DNA from: JBBQSU01 sp038234815
Lineage (GTDB): Bacteria; Planctomycetota; Phycisphaerae; Tepidisphaerales; Tepidisphaeraceae
Direction of reading: 5' to 3'
NCBI GenBank assembly: GCA_038234815.1
Contig: JBBQSU010000010.1
Span: forward strand, 1-42,609
DNA length: 42,609 nucleotides
Of the stretch, positions 32,704 through 41,788 are shown one piece after another (position 1 is the stretch's first letter; every line of letters starts with the position of its first letter). Below the pieces are notes generated by a model. That model saw only the letters and a list, made by a program, of their open reading frames with translations. It made no database searches and was not told the origin of the DNA. The translations under genes were made by a program, and so were the position numbers.

Positions 32704-33382
32704 GGCTCGATTCGACATCATCAGCATTGGCACTCTCAGCCGCAACAGACTTTGGAATGAAAACGAGATCGTTCGGACGGCCCACGCGACAACGACGCTC
32801 ATCCGCGCGGGCAAGCGGATGATTCTGGTGGACCCCGGGCTTCCGCCGGTGGCACTCAAGGCGCGATTGTTCGAGCGAACCGGCCTGCTTCCCGACCAAA
32901 TCGACACGATCTTCCTTACCAATTTCCGTCCGGCCCACCGCGCGGGGCTGGAATTATTTCCGCGGGCACGCGTATTCATCCATGCCAACGAACAAGCCAG
33001 CGAAGCAGAACGGCTCGAAGCGCTGCTTCGGGACGCGCCCGACGGCGACGACGATCGCAAAATCTTAGCCCGCGAGCTAGCCCTGCTTGATCGTTGCACG
33101 CCCGCGGAGGATGAACTGGTCGATGGAGTCGATCTCTTCCCGCTGTTCGGCTATTCACCCGGCAACAGCGGATTGCTGGTGACCACGCCGACGACGACGA
33201 CCTTAATCGCCGGGGATGCTGTGCCGACATTGGATCACTTTTTGGCTGGCCAAGTGTTGAGCGATTCGTGGGACATCAAGCTGGCTCAGGAAGCGATGGC
33301 CGAGGTCTACGAAATTGCCGACATGATCGTGCCCGGCCACGACAACCTGTTCGTCAACCCGCGAAACCAGGGTCTGGGTTGA
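32702..33382 (+). CDS. MBL-fold hydrolase-like protein with degenerate metal motif
   Basis: The ~226-residue sequence folds like a metallo-beta-lactamase: IIVTAHATTTLIRAGKRMILVDPGLPP near the start, RPAHRAGLELF where HxHxDH is expected, FGYSPGNSGLLVTTP, TLIAGDAVP and DMIVPGHDN. The zinc ligands are mostly altered: canonical His-x-His-x-Asp-His reads Asn74-x-Arg76-x-Ala78-His79, the next His is Tyr151, while Asp172 and His213 remain. It can hardly hold two zinc ions in the usual way, so it may be a non-catalytic binder or use another metal arrangement. It starts at ATG 32702, whose bases overlap the divergent lipoprotein start, and has no clear ribosome-binding site. It converges with the next gene. 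Confidence 0.75.
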   Translation: MARFDIISIGTLSRNRLWNENEIVRTAHATTTLIRAGKRMILVDPGLPPVALKARLFERTGLLPDQIDTIFLTNFRPAHRAGLELFPRARVFIHANEQASEAERLEALLRDAPDGDDDRKILARELALLDRCTPAEDELVDGVDLFPLFGYSPGNSGLLVTTPTTTTLIAGDAVPTLDHFLAGQVLSDSWDIKLAQEAMAEVYEIADMIVPGHDNLFVNPRNQGLG

Positions 33383-33423
33383 TTTCGGTGTTGGAACAGG
33401 GGCCCCCGTTTCGACCAACGAAC

Positions 33424-34173
33424 CTATGACCGCGAGGCAATGGCGGTGGAAATCGGCCGAAGCACTCGCGGAACAATCAGGTCGTTGCAGATTTGTTCGG
33501 CGCGATCGGTGAGGGACGCGAACACGTCCATGAACGATTGCTTGGGGCGATCGCCCCAGTACCTGCGCAGGATCAAATAGACACTGATCATTTCGCTCTT
33601 GAACTCGCCCGAGCGCACCTCGGCGCTGTCCGTGCGGGTAATGACATCGATCCGGCCTTGCAGGCGACAATCGTCTGATAGCGCGAATGTAACCGTGGGC
33701 TGAACGTCCAACGGCTTTGCCCCAAGACTGTCGCCGAGGCACATCAGCGGGGAATCCACCAAAACACTTTCGGCAATCACCTCGTCGTGGTTTCCGCGAC
33801 ATTCCATGTCGAATCCATATAGAACGTCAAGGTAATCGATTTCGAGGGGGCTTAGGCCGAGATGGAAGGGTGCCAGTTCAAGCAAAAACGTGTGCAGGTG
33901 GGTGGTGATTCCGACCTCCTCGGGATTGACGAACCCGCTGCTCAGACGCCGGGTATCCAGCGTGACCCAGCGATAGCTATCACTACTGCGGGCTTCTTCG
34001 AGAGAAAACTCCCCGGCTTCGGTTTTACGGAACCGGGTCATCCCTGGGAATTCCCGTTGGATACGATCGAAAAAATGCAGGACCGTGTCTCGCTGGGTTG
34101 GCAGAGCCATTTGCGAACCGAGGCGCATATTGACATAAAATTCGTCTGCGGCGGTGGAGAAGGGATGGGCCAT
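33424..34173 (-). CDS. Conserved-looking hypothetical protein
   Basis: I do not recognise a domain in this 249-residue protein. It has no signal peptide or membrane helix, and the coding composition is balanced. Features are DEFYVNMRLGSQMALPTQRDTVLHFFDRIQREFPGMTRFRK at the start, a central SGFVNPEEVGITTHLHTFLLELAPFHLGLSPLEIDYLDVLYGFDMECRGNHDEVIAES, and a C-terminal YWGDRPKQSFMDVFASLTDRAEQICNDLIVPRVLRPI, which looks like a mixed alpha/beta cytoplasmic protein. The well-formed secondary-structure pattern and single long frame argue that it is a real gene. It is convergent with the MBL-fold gene (41 bases between stops). The dipeptidase gene ends ~130 bases upstream of its start. Function unknown. 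Confidence 0.75.
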   Translation of the reverse strand: MAHPFSTAADEFYVNMRLGSQMALPTQRDTVLHFFDRIQREFPGMTRFRKTEAGEFSLEEARSSDSYRWVTLDTRRLSSGFVNPEEVGITTHLHTFLLELAPFHLGLSPLEIDYLDVLYGFDMECRGNHDEVIAESVLVDSPLMCLGDSLGAKPLDVQPTVTFALSDDCRLQGRIDVITRTDSAEVRSGEFKSEMISVYLILRRYWGDRPKQSFMDVFASLTDRAEQICNDLIVPRVLRPISTAIASRS

Positions 34174-34305
34174 AGGGGTTTATATCCACCCCAACTATTG
34201 TCTACAGGCTTCAGGAAAACAAGCGGGAGAAGGATGAGACTTGAAATTTCTGCGATTGGAGTTGCGAGGCACTTTAGGGAAAATTACCTCACCCCACGAG
34301 GCCGA

Positions 34306-35670
34306 TTACAAGTCGGCCAGTTCACGGTACACCGCCGCCGCCGTGCGTGTACCCTTGTAAAGCGCATCCAGATCGAATTTTTCGTTAGGCGAATGAATCC
34401 GGTCATCGGGCAGGCTAAAGCCCAGGAAGATCGTATCGATGCCCAGCACCTGCTTGACGACCAAAGCAATCGGGATGCTTCCGCCTTCTCGAATAAACGC
34501 AGGTTTCACCCCGAAACCGATCTCCATCGCCCGTGCGGCCAGGCGCGTGGGTTTTGAATCGGCTGAAAGCAGCACCGGCCCGGTCACGCTATGCCGGATG
34601 ATCTCAATGCGCGTGTGCTTTGGACAGCGAGCGCGCAGGGTGGCTTCAAACGCCTCGGCGATTTTCACCGGCGACTGACTTGGAACCAGCCGCATCGAAA
34701 CTTTCGCCGATGCCGTTGAGCCAATCACCGTTTTGGCGCCCGGGCCTTGATACCCCGCCGTCAGACCATTGATATCGCAAGTCGGCCTGGCCCACTTGCG
34801 TTCGAGTGTGCTGAACCCGGATTCGCCGAAGAGGTCGGCGACGTTTAACTCCTTCCGAAGCTGGTTTTCGTCAAAGGGCAACGCCTGCCAGGCAGCGCGT
34901 TCGGCCGGCGTGACTGCCGCTACGTCGTCATAAAAGCCGGGCAGATTCACTCGCCCCTGCGCATCGTGCAGCGTTCCTAGCAGTTCGCAGAGCACATTGG
35001 CGGCATTGGGAACCGCACCTCCATAAAGCCCGCTATGCAAATCGTGATCCGCGCCGGTCAGTTTCACCTCCATATACACCAGACCGCGCAGGCCGTAGGT
35101 GATCGCCGGAAGCCCCCGCGCGAACTGGTTGGTGTCACTGACGATGCAGATATCCGCACGAAGCGCCTGGCGATGGGTTTGGATAAATTCCGGGAGATGC
35201 TCCGAACCGATCTCTTCTTCTCCTTCGAGCAGAACGGTGAGGTTGACGGGCAATCCACCATGCGCCTGCCAGCACAGAATGGCTTCAAGGTGCGCCCACA
35301 CCTGCCCCTTGTCGTCGGCGGCCCCGCGGGCGTAGATCGCTCCATTGCGCACGGTCGGATCGAACGGCGCGCTCACCCATTCGGCAAGCGGCTCGGGCGG
35401 TTGTACATCGTAATGACCGTAGAGAAGCACCGTCTTGCGGCCGGCCTCGTGCCGATTCTTCGCCACCACGATCGGGTGACCCTTGGTCGGCATGGCCGAC
35501 ACGTCCAGCCCGCCCCACTTAAGCTGATCGACGATCCACTGCGCACACCGCGCCATATCGGGCTGGTGTTCGGGCCGCGTGCTGATGCTCGGAATACGCA
35601 GAAAGTCCTTCAGCGCCTCGAGCGAAGCGTCCCGCCGCTGGTCAATCGTCTTTAGAACTTGCTCAAGCAT
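34306..35670 (-). CDS. M20-family dipeptidase
   Basis: A zinc-dependent M20/M25/M40 peptidase of 454 residues, cytoplasmic, acting on dipeptides or N-acyl amino acids. Metal-ligand blocks are LLYGHYDVQPPEP (His and the Asp of HYD), YARGAADDKGQVWAHLEA (bridging Asp), LLEGEEEIGSEH (Glu-Glu), IVSDTNQF, and the late FSLPDDRIHSPNEKF with the final His. The lid dimerisation domain lies between ~190 and ~370, where DHDLHSGLYGGAVPNA has the conserved His. ATG 35670 is chosen because AGGAG lies upstream; the frame extends to 35712, but those residues have no family match. It lies about 50 bases after the PhoH gene on the same strand and may be co-transcribed. Confidence 0.93.
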   Translation of the reverse strand: MLEQVLKTIDQRRDASLEALKDFLRIPSISTRPEHQPDMARCAQWIVDQLKWGGLDVSAMPTKGHPIVVAKNRHEAGRKTVLLYGHYDVQPPEPLAEWVSAPFDPTVRNGAIYARGAADDKGQVWAHLEAILCWQAHGGLPVNLTVLLEGEEEIGSEHLPEFIQTHRQALRADICIVSDTNQFARGLPAITYGLRGLVYMEVKLTGADHDLHSGLYGGAVPNAANVLCELLGTLHDAQGRVNLPGFYDDVAAVTPAERAAWQALPFDENQLRKELNVADLFGESGFSTLERKWARPTCDINGLTAGYQGPGAKTVIGSTASAKVSMRLVPSQSPVKIAEAFEATLRARCPKHTRIEIIRHSVTGPVLLSADSKPTRLAARAMEIGFGVKPAFIREGGSIPIALVVKQVLGIDTIFLGFSLPDDRIHSPNEKFDLDALYKGTRTAAAVYRELADL

Positions 35671-35723
35671 AAATCTCCTGACGTCACTAAAGCTGGCTGC
35701 CAAGGCGAACATAACGACTCAAT

Positions 35724-37070
35724 TTATAGCTCTTCCGTCACCAGGCTCGCCAGTTCGCTGCGCTCGCTCTTAGCCAGCGTGATGTGGCCGACGATCCCTT
35801 TGCCCTTCAGTCGTTCCACCAGATAGCTCAAGCCGTTGCTGCTACTGTCGAGATATGGATTGTCGATCTGTGTCGCATCGCCCGTCAGCACAAGCTTGGT
35901 GCCTTCGCCAACCCGGCTGGCGATCGTTTTCACTTCGTGCGGGCTGAGGTTCTGGCTTTCATCGACGATCATGAATTGATGCGGGATGCTTCGCCCGCGG
36001 ATGTAAGTCAGGGGTTCAAGGACGACCTGGCCGTTTTCCATAAGCTGATGAATTCGCTGTTCTACTGACGACAAGGACGCGTGCGTGGGCTGCTGGGCTT
36101 CGCTGCCCAGGCGGTTGGACAACAGGTAACTCATGTTGTCAAAGATGGGTTGCATCCAGGCGGTAAGTTTTTGGTCTTTATCCCCCGGCAGATAGCCGAT
36201 GTCTTTGCCGAGCGGCATGATCGGCCGGGCGACCAGTAACTTCGTATACGCCTGATCGTTCAAGACCTTCACCATCCCCGCGGCGATTGCTAGTAGTGTT
36301 TTGCCGGTCCCGGCGTTGCCGATAAGTGAAACCAGCTTGACCGAATCATCGAGCAGCAGGTCCAGCGCCATCGTCTGCTGCAGATTTCGCGGCATGATGC
36401 CGAAAACCGGGCCCCTCCGGGGCCGCACGGGCACCAGGGCATCCAGGTCAGCGCGATACCGGCTCAGCGCCGTGTGGCTCTCGTCCAGTTCGTCCTTCAA
36501 CAAGACAAATTCGTTCGCAAAGAGTTTGACATCGGGCAGCTTTAACTGCTTGTCAGAAAAAAGCGTTTGAATAACGTCGGCCGAGACGGGCAGTTCTCGC
36601 CAGCCGTTATACAGGTGCTCGAAATCGACCTTTTGGGCCTCAAAATCTTCGGCGAGGATGCCCAGCGCGTCGCTCTTAATGCGGGCGTTGATGTCCTTGG
36701 AGATAAAGACGACGCGCTTCCCCTCCTGCTGCAAATGCCAGGCGGTGCAGATGATGCGGTTGTCGGCGGAGGTCGAGGCCAGATTGGGACAGACCTTGGC
36801 TTCGGTATCGAGGATCACCCGAACGCTTCCACCAGTCACCTCCACGGGCACACCTTCGCTCAGTTTGCCAAACTGCCGCAAGCGATCGAGATGGCGAATC
36901 ACCGTTCGGGCATTGCGCCCCAGATCGTCCGTGCCGGTTTTGAACTTATCCAACTCCTCCAGCACGTCGAATGGAATCACCACGTCGTTGTCGGCGAACA
37001 TGAAGAGCGCGCCGGAGTTATGCAGCAGGATATTCGTGTCCAGAACGAAAGTTTTTCTCGAAGAAGTCAT
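35724..37070 (-). CDS. PIN-PhoH family ATPase (PhoH2-like)
   Basis: The 448-residue protein joins an N-terminal PIN domain to a C-terminal PhoH ATPase, the architecture of PhoH2/YlaK, which unwinds and cleaves RNA. PIN acidic residues appear in FVLDTNILLHN (Asp11) and in TSADNRIICTAWHLQQEGKRVVFISKDINARIKSD. The PhoH part has Walker A GNAGTGKT (~residue 251), the block LLVARPIMPLGKDIGYLPGDKDQKLTAWMQPIFDNM, and Walker B-like FMIVDESQN with the SRVGEGTKLVLTGDATQIDNPY segment. It may act in RNA quality control or toxin-antitoxin-like regulation. The ATG at 37070 lies ~195 bases from the divergent manA start. Confidence 0.93.
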   Translation of the reverse strand: MTSSRKTFVLDTNILLHNSGALFMFADNDVVIPFDVLEELDKFKTGTDDLGRNARTVIRHLDRLRQFGKLSEGVPVEVTGGSVRVILDTEAKVCPNLASTSADNRIICTAWHLQQEGKRVVFISKDINARIKSDALGILAEDFEAQKVDFEHLYNGWRELPVSADVIQTLFSDKQLKLPDVKLFANEFVLLKDELDESHTALSRYRADLDALVPVRPRRGPVFGIMPRNLQQTMALDLLLDDSVKLVSLIGNAGTGKTLLAIAAGMVKVLNDQAYTKLLVARPIMPLGKDIGYLPGDKDQKLTAWMQPIFDNMSYLLSNRLGSEAQQPTHASLSSVEQRIHQLMENGQVVLEPLTYIRGRSIPHQFMIVDESQNLSPHEVKTIASRVGEGTKLVLTGDATQIDNPYLDSSSNGLSYLVERLKGKGIVGHITLAKSERSELASLVTEEL

Positions 37071-37265
37071 TGAAATCTTTTTTGCAATCGGGCCTTAAAT
37101 TACTCGCGCATTATGGGTTGCCGCCTGGGGTCTGACAACGCCCCTGAAGCAATCTTAACGGGTGAAGCCCGGGCCACCCCTCACCAAGCCCGCCACGAGT
37201 CGTCCTCTGATTGTGATGCGGGACATTTTGCATTATCACCTCCGTAACTTTCAAGAGAGACGAAT

Positions 37266-38300
37266 ATGGCACTTTATCCGCTGAAATTTAAGCCCCGATT
37301 GGTCGAGAAAATCTGGGGCGGGCGAAAGATCGAAGAAGTCCTGGGCAAATCGCTTCCCGCGGGGAAGTTGATCGGCGAGAGCTGGGAGCTTTACGATTTC
37401 CCCCCCGGTGCCGTGGACGATTCACCGGATTGGACCAGCGCGGTCGTAGCCAATGGCGCGCTGGCCGGTCGATCGCTGCACTCTTTGGTGCAAGAGTTTG
37501 GCCGGGAATTGTACGGGGATGTCGGGTTGGCAGGAGACTGCGGACAGTTTCCGATCTTAATAAAGTTTTTAGATGCGCGTGAAGATTTATCGGTGCAGGT
37601 GCATCCCGATTTGAACTACGCACAAAGCCATGCCGAGGCGCATCTAAAGAGTGAAGCGTGGTACATACTTCAGGCGGATCCGGGCAGCAGGTTGCTTAAA
37701 GGCTTGGCACCCGGTGTGACTAAAGAGCGATTTCAGTCCGCCATCGAAAGTGGCACCGTCGAAGCGCTCATCAAACCGGTTCCGGTCAAAGAAGGTCATT
37801 GCACCTATCTGCCCAGCGGGACCGTCCACGCCCTTGGCGCGGGGATACTCGTCGCCGAGGTGCAAACCCCAAGCGATACCACGTTCCGCGTGTTTGACTT
37901 TAACCGTATCGACGGCTCCACGGGAAAACCCCGGGGCCTGCATGTTTCGCAGGCGATGCAGTGCATTGATTTCTCCGGCAAGCCCGAGCGGCCCCAAGCG
38001 CGATCGCACGTCGCGGGTTTTTTTACCACCGTTTCCCGGCTGGTCAATTGCGAGTATTTCACGCTCGAAAAGGTGCGCTTTACCGAAGGCGTGGAAGAGC
38101 CGGTGCCCTACGATCAGCCGGTGGTGTGGATCATGCTCTCCGGCCAGGCAGAGATTAAAGTCGCCGGGCAGGCCGATACCACCATCACCCGCGGAGAGAC
38201 GGTGCTCCTGCCAGCGAAAATGGCCTCGCCGGTCCTGAAGACTGTGCAGGACTGCGTATGGCTTGAGGTGACGTTTCCGGTTCAATCCGCTGCCGGCTGA
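37266..38300 (+). CDS. manA: Type I mannose-6-phosphate isomerase
   Basis: ManA interconverts mannose-6-phosphate and fructose-6-phosphate, feeding GDP-mannose or mannose breakdown. The 344-residue cupin shows LYPLKFKPRLVEKIWGGRKI (family start), LIGESWELYDFPPG, PILIKFLDAREDLSVQVHPDLNYA (zinc ligands Gln and His), KSEAWYILQADPGS (Glu ligand) and THL-like CTYLPSGTVHALGAGILVAEVQTPSDTTFRVFDFNR (last His ligand and substrate site). The length suits the short Bacillus-type form. A purine-rich GAGAG precedes ATG 37266. It is divergent from the PhoH gene. Confidence 0.95.
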   Translation: MALYPLKFKPRLVEKIWGGRKIEEVLGKSLPAGKLIGESWELYDFPPGAVDDSPDWTSAVVANGALAGRSLHSLVQEFGRELYGDVGLAGDCGQFPILIKFLDAREDLSVQVHPDLNYAQSHAEAHLKSEAWYILQADPGSRLLKGLAPGVTKERFQSAIESGTVEALIKPVPVKEGHCTYLPSGTVHALGAGILVAEVQTPSDTTFRVFDFNRIDGSTGKPRGLHVSQAMQCIDFSGKPERPQARSHVAGFFTTVSRLVNCEYFTLEKVRFTEGVEEPVPYDQPVVWIMLSGQAEIKVAGQADTTITRGETVLLPAKMASPVLKTVQDCVWLEVTFPVQSAAG

Positions 38301-38470
38301 CGCGTGCCCGGGTCGTCAATATGCACGTCACCCAATCCAAACGTAATGCCCAATGGACCGGCACCGGCCGCGGTCACTAAAAATCTTCGTCCCGACTGAT
38401 ATTGGCTACATCAAGGATGTAGACCCGACGCGCCCGTGACCGCCCCCCCGCTTCGGTCTTCCGCGCGGTT

Positions 38471-40333
38471 TTATCCCTCTGCCAGTTCCAATTGGGCCTT
38501 TTTGCGCCCGGCTCGCTTGCGCTCATTTTCCGTGAGCAGTTCCTTCCGCATGCGAATGTTCTGCGGAGTCACTTCCACCAGTTCGTCTTCCTCGATGTAT
38601 TCCAGCGCCTGTTCCAGCGTCATCTTCCTCGCCGGTTTCAGGATGATGTTCTCATCGCTGCTGGTCGTGCGCATGTTCGTCAGCTTCTTCGCTTTGCACA
38701 CATTCACGGTCAGATCGTTCTCCCGACAATGCTCTCCCACCACCTGCCCCTCGTAGGTTTCATTCCCGTGCTCAAGAAACATAACCCCGCGGTCCTGCAG
38801 TTCGTTCAGTGCAAAGGCATTCACCGCCCCGGACTGATTTGAAAGCATTACGCCGTTCGCGCGCTCGGGCACGTCGCCGCGCATCGGCGCATATTCGTGG
38901 AAATTGTGGTGCATGATCGCCTGCCCCTGCGTTGCCGTCAGCATGCGCGTCCGCAGGCCGATCAATCCTCGTGCGGGGATCGTGAATTCCAGATGCACCT
39001 GCCCGTCGCGGTTGTCCATCCGAACCATCTCGCCCCGGCGGTTGCCCACCAGTTCCATCACCCCGCCCATGTTCTTCTCCGGCACGTCCACCACCAGATA
39101 TTCGATCGGTTCCAACAAGCTGCCGTCCTCGTTCTTCTTCATCACAACATGCGGCTTGGAGATGCTCAGTTCAAACCCTTCCCGACGCATGTTTTCGATC
39201 AGAATGCCGAGGTGCAGCAGCCCGCGACCACTCACTTTCAGCGCGTCGCGGTTCTCGGTTTCCTCCACCTTCAATGCCACGTTACTTTCCAGCTCCTTGA
39301 ACAGCCGATCACGCACGTTGCGACTGGTGACATATTTCCCTTCGCGTCCGGCGAATGGCGAATCGTTCACACTGAACATCATCGTCAGCGTCGGCGGTTC
39401 AATCTCCGTCGCTTGCAACGGCTGGGGATTCACTGGATCGCAAATGCTGTCGCCGATGTCCACGCTTTCCAGCCCTATCAGCGCCACGATATCCCCGGCT
39501 TCGGCCTCCTCGATGTTCTTTCTGCCTAGTCCGTCAAACGACTGCAACTGCGCCATCTTCGATTTGACGATCGAATTATCCCGCTTGCAGATCGACACCT
39601 GCTGGCCGTTCTTTATCCTGCCATTGAAGATGCGCCCGATGCCGATGCGCCCCACGTATTCGCTGTAATGAATGGTCGAAATCTGGATTTGCAAGGACCG
39701 CTCCGGGTCGCCGTGCGGAGCGGGAATGTGCTTGAGCAGCGCTTCAAACACCGGGGTGATGTCCGTACCCGGCTTCTCCAGGCTCCAGCTTGCCGTCCCG
39801 GCCCGACCCGACGCATAAAGCACCGGAAAATCCAGCGTCTCGTCGTCCGCCCCTAGCTCGACGAACAAATCAAATACTTCATCCAGCACCTGGTGCGCCC
39901 GCTGGTCCGGGCGATCGATCTTGTTGATGACCACGATCGGCCGAAGCTCATGCTGGAACGCCTTTTTCAACACGAAACGCGTCTGTGGCATCGGCCCCTC
40001 GGCGGCATCCACGAGCAGAAAAACCCCGTCGGCCATCCCCAGCACGCGCTCCACTTCCCCGCCAAAGTCCGCGTGCCCCGGGGTGTCGATCAGGTTGATC
40101 TTCGTCAACTGCCCACTCCGCGGATCGGTGTAGGCGATCGCTACGTTCTTAGCCAGAATGGTGATCCCGCGCTCGCGCTCTAGCGGATTGGAATCCAGCA
40201 AAGTGTCCTGCGACACCTGCGAATCCCGGAAATTCCCGCTCTGGCGGAGCAAAGCATCGACCAGCGTAGTCTTGCCGTGGTCGACGTGAGCAATAATGGC
40301 GACGTTGCGAATATCGTTACGCACATGATTCAT
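38471..40333 (-). CDS. typA: GTP-binding translation factor TypA/BipA
   Basis: TypA/BipA is a ribosome-associated GTPase of the EF-G group that helps growth under stress, including cold, and 50S assembly. The 620-residue length fits. The G motifs are G1 AHVDHGKTT, G2 in RERGITI, G3 DTPGHADF and G4 NKID. Then come the EF-Tu-like domain II, the EF-G III/V-like domains (GRGLLHLGILIENMRREGFELSISKP) and the C-terminal BipA block EEDELVEVTPQNIRMRKELLTENERKR. The start at 40333 lies within ATGAATCATG, with ATG 40333 giving MNHVRNDIRN. It converges with manA; 170 bases separate the stops and hold a weak 7-bp hairpin near 38406-38422. Confidence 0.97.
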   Translation of the reverse strand: MNHVRNDIRNVAIIAHVDHGKTTLVDALLRQSGNFRDSQVSQDTLLDSNPLERERGITILAKNVAIAYTDPRSGQLTKINLIDTPGHADFGGEVERVLGMADGVFLLVDAAEGPMPQTRFVLKKAFQHELRPIVVINKIDRPDQRAHQVLDEVFDLFVELGADDETLDFPVLYASGRAGTASWSLEKPGTDITPVFEALLKHIPAPHGDPERSLQIQISTIHYSEYVGRIGIGRIFNGRIKNGQQVSICKRDNSIVKSKMAQLQSFDGLGRKNIEEAEAGDIVALIGLESVDIGDSICDPVNPQPLQATEIEPPTLTMMFSVNDSPFAGREGKYVTSRNVRDRLFKELESNVALKVEETENRDALKVSGRGLLHLGILIENMRREGFELSISKPHVVMKKNEDGSLLEPIEYLVVDVPEKNMGGVMELVGNRRGEMVRMDNRDGQVHLEFTIPARGLIGLRTRMLTATQGQAIMHHNFHEYAPMRGDVPERANGVMLSNQSGAVNAFALNELQDRGVMFLEHGNETYEGQVVGEHCRENDLTVNVCKAKKLTNMRTTSSDENIILKPARKMTLEQALEYIEEDELVEVTPQNIRMRKELLTENERKRAGRKKAQLELAEG

Positions 40334-40779
40334 GAGAAAAAGCCAATCGGTGGATGAAGGTACAAAGCCTGACTCCAGCCACGACAGGCCGGCACCGGGT
40401 CCTGCAAAAGGGGCGTACCTTATAGAAACCCGGCATCAGACGCAATGACGATTATAAGCACTGTACCCCCGCCGCGTGGCAATATTTGGTGGGTGGCGGT
40501 GGATTTTAGGGCATGAAAGCTCCGGCCTGTCGCCAGACTTGGGCCAGAGACCCGGGCCACTGAAGCAGCATCGCACCGAATCTAGGCGCCCCACATTTTC
40601 GAGCCTGACACCATCAAAACCCTCGTCGAGGAACCGCGGCAAGACGGTTTCGATCGGGGCCCGCAACCGAGTGGAACACCTGTTCGCGCGATACCAGCAA
40701 CTGATCGAACCCCTGCTCGCCCCGGCCAGGGGCCGTAGATCCCGTTAGAACGCACCGACCGAAAGCGTTAAGTCGCGCA
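40334..40779. other. Intergenic region between adk and typA
   Basis: About 445 bases on the non-coding side of two same-strand genes. No tRNA, ORF with family similarity or strong terminator is visible. A plus-strand frame ending at 40748 has a tail (RNRVEHLFARYQQLIEPLLAPARGR) that looks slightly protein-like but has no start signal or known relative. A GC-rich stretch with several short palindromes lies at 40540-40570. I see nothing more that I can name. Confidence 0.35.
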
Positions 40780-41559
40780 TCAGCCGGGCCGCGCCGGGGC
40801 AAAGGTGCTCAGCTTCGCCATAGTGCTCTGAAACACCTCCTGCGGGGAGCCGCTGGCGGGGATGAGCAGGAGCAGGCCCAGTTTATTATAGAATTCGGTG
40901 AGCGGCGCCGTGCTCTGCTCGTAGGCTTCCATTCTAACGCGGACCGGTTCGGGGTGATCGTCGGTGCGCTGGGTGAGCGGGCCGGAACAGCGATCGCAGA
41001 TACCGGGGATTTTGGGCGGCAGACTAGTGAGATGGAAGACAGCTTTGCATTTGGCGCAAACTCGCCGGCCGCTGGTACGGTCCACCAACTGATCGACGGG
41101 GAGTACATAGTCGATGACCGCGTCGAGCGTTACACCGTCGTCCTGAAGAATGGCCTGGAGGGAGTCGGCCTGGGCGACGGTGCGGGGAAAGCCGTCGAGC
41201 AGGAACCCGCCACGACAGGAAAGGCACGCATGGCGTTCGCGGATCAGGTCGATGACTGTGCGATCAGGGACGAGGCTTCCGCGATGCATGGCATGAATGG
41301 CGTCGGCCATGGCCGGTGAAAGCGCAGTCTCATCACAGCCCCTGGCGTTGCGAAAAACATCGCCGGTGGAAAGGTGGCAGGCGCCCAGTTCATGGGAAAG
41401 GAGTTCGGCCTGCGTCCCCTTGCCCACGCCAGGCGCGCCCAGCAGCACCACTCTCCAGGCGCGGTCGTGCGGCCAGGGGGTTGGATGGCAATCGTGCCCA
41501 GGGCCGGTCAACCACGCCGCCCGATCGGGCTTGGAATGATAGGACGATGGCGGGTTCAT
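40780..41559 (-). CDS. adk: Adenylate kinase (zinc-type LID) with N-terminal extension
   Basis: Adenylate kinase catalyses 2 ADP = ATP + AMP. The P-loop GAPGVGKGTQ begins at residue 41, followed by the AMP-binding HLSTGDVFR and LDGFPRTVAQA, and the LID Cys pairs VCAKCKAVFH and CDRCSG that bind zinc, then RTDDHPEPVRVRMEAYEQSTAPLTEFYNK. The 259-residue protein is ~35 residues longer at the N-terminus than usual; that extension is Pro/His/Trp-rich (MNPPSSYHSKPDRAAWLTGPGHDCHPTPWPHDRAW), with no signal-like core. ATG 41559 has a strong GGAGG eight bases upstream, so the extension looks translated. The GTP/ATP chemistry residues are intact. Confidence 0.93.
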   Translation of the reverse strand: MNPPSSYHSKPDRAAWLTGPGHDCHPTPWPHDRAWRVVLLGAPGVGKGTQAELLSHELGACHLSTGDVFRNARGCDETALSPAMADAIHAMHRGSLVPDRTVIDLIRERHACLSCRGGFLLDGFPRTVAQADSLQAILQDDGVTLDAVIDYVLPVDQLVDRTSGRRVCAKCKAVFHLTSLPPKIPGICDRCSGPLTQRTDDHPEPVRVRMEAYEQSTAPLTEFYNKLGLLLLIPASGSPQEVFQSTMAKLSTFAPARPG

Positions 41560-41742
41560 CTGGTGGCCTCCAAAGATTTACGACAACATAACTTCTCTCT
41601 ATCAGACCCGATCGCAAATGTCATTTCTAGCACCGTTTGCGAACATGAAGCAAGGAAAAAGCGCCCGGAAGCGAAAATCGCGGCCAACAAACCCCCCGCC
41701 ATTTCAACGCGCCGGGCCGTTCGGGGGTTTGGTCATGTCAAA

Positions 41743-41788
41743 CCCAAGTTAAAATGTCCGGTGTTTCTCCCAAGTTAAAGTGTCCGGT
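41743..41788. repeat. Two direct copies of a 20-bp insertion-sequence end
   Basis: Bases 41743-41762 and 41769-41788 are the same 20-mer, CCCAAGTTAAARTGTCCGGT, apart from one A/G difference, spaced 26 bases apart. The second copy contains the stop and last codons of the transposase remnant. Such repeated ends next to a transposase stop are typical for the terminal region of an insertion sequence. A matching end on the right-hand side was not seen inside the window. Confidence 0.7.

Noticed and set aside
40476..40748. Plus-strand frame between adk and typA with a protein-like tail
   Set aside because: It has no start signal, low-complexity beginning and no known relative; could be a decayed fragment but cannot be supported.
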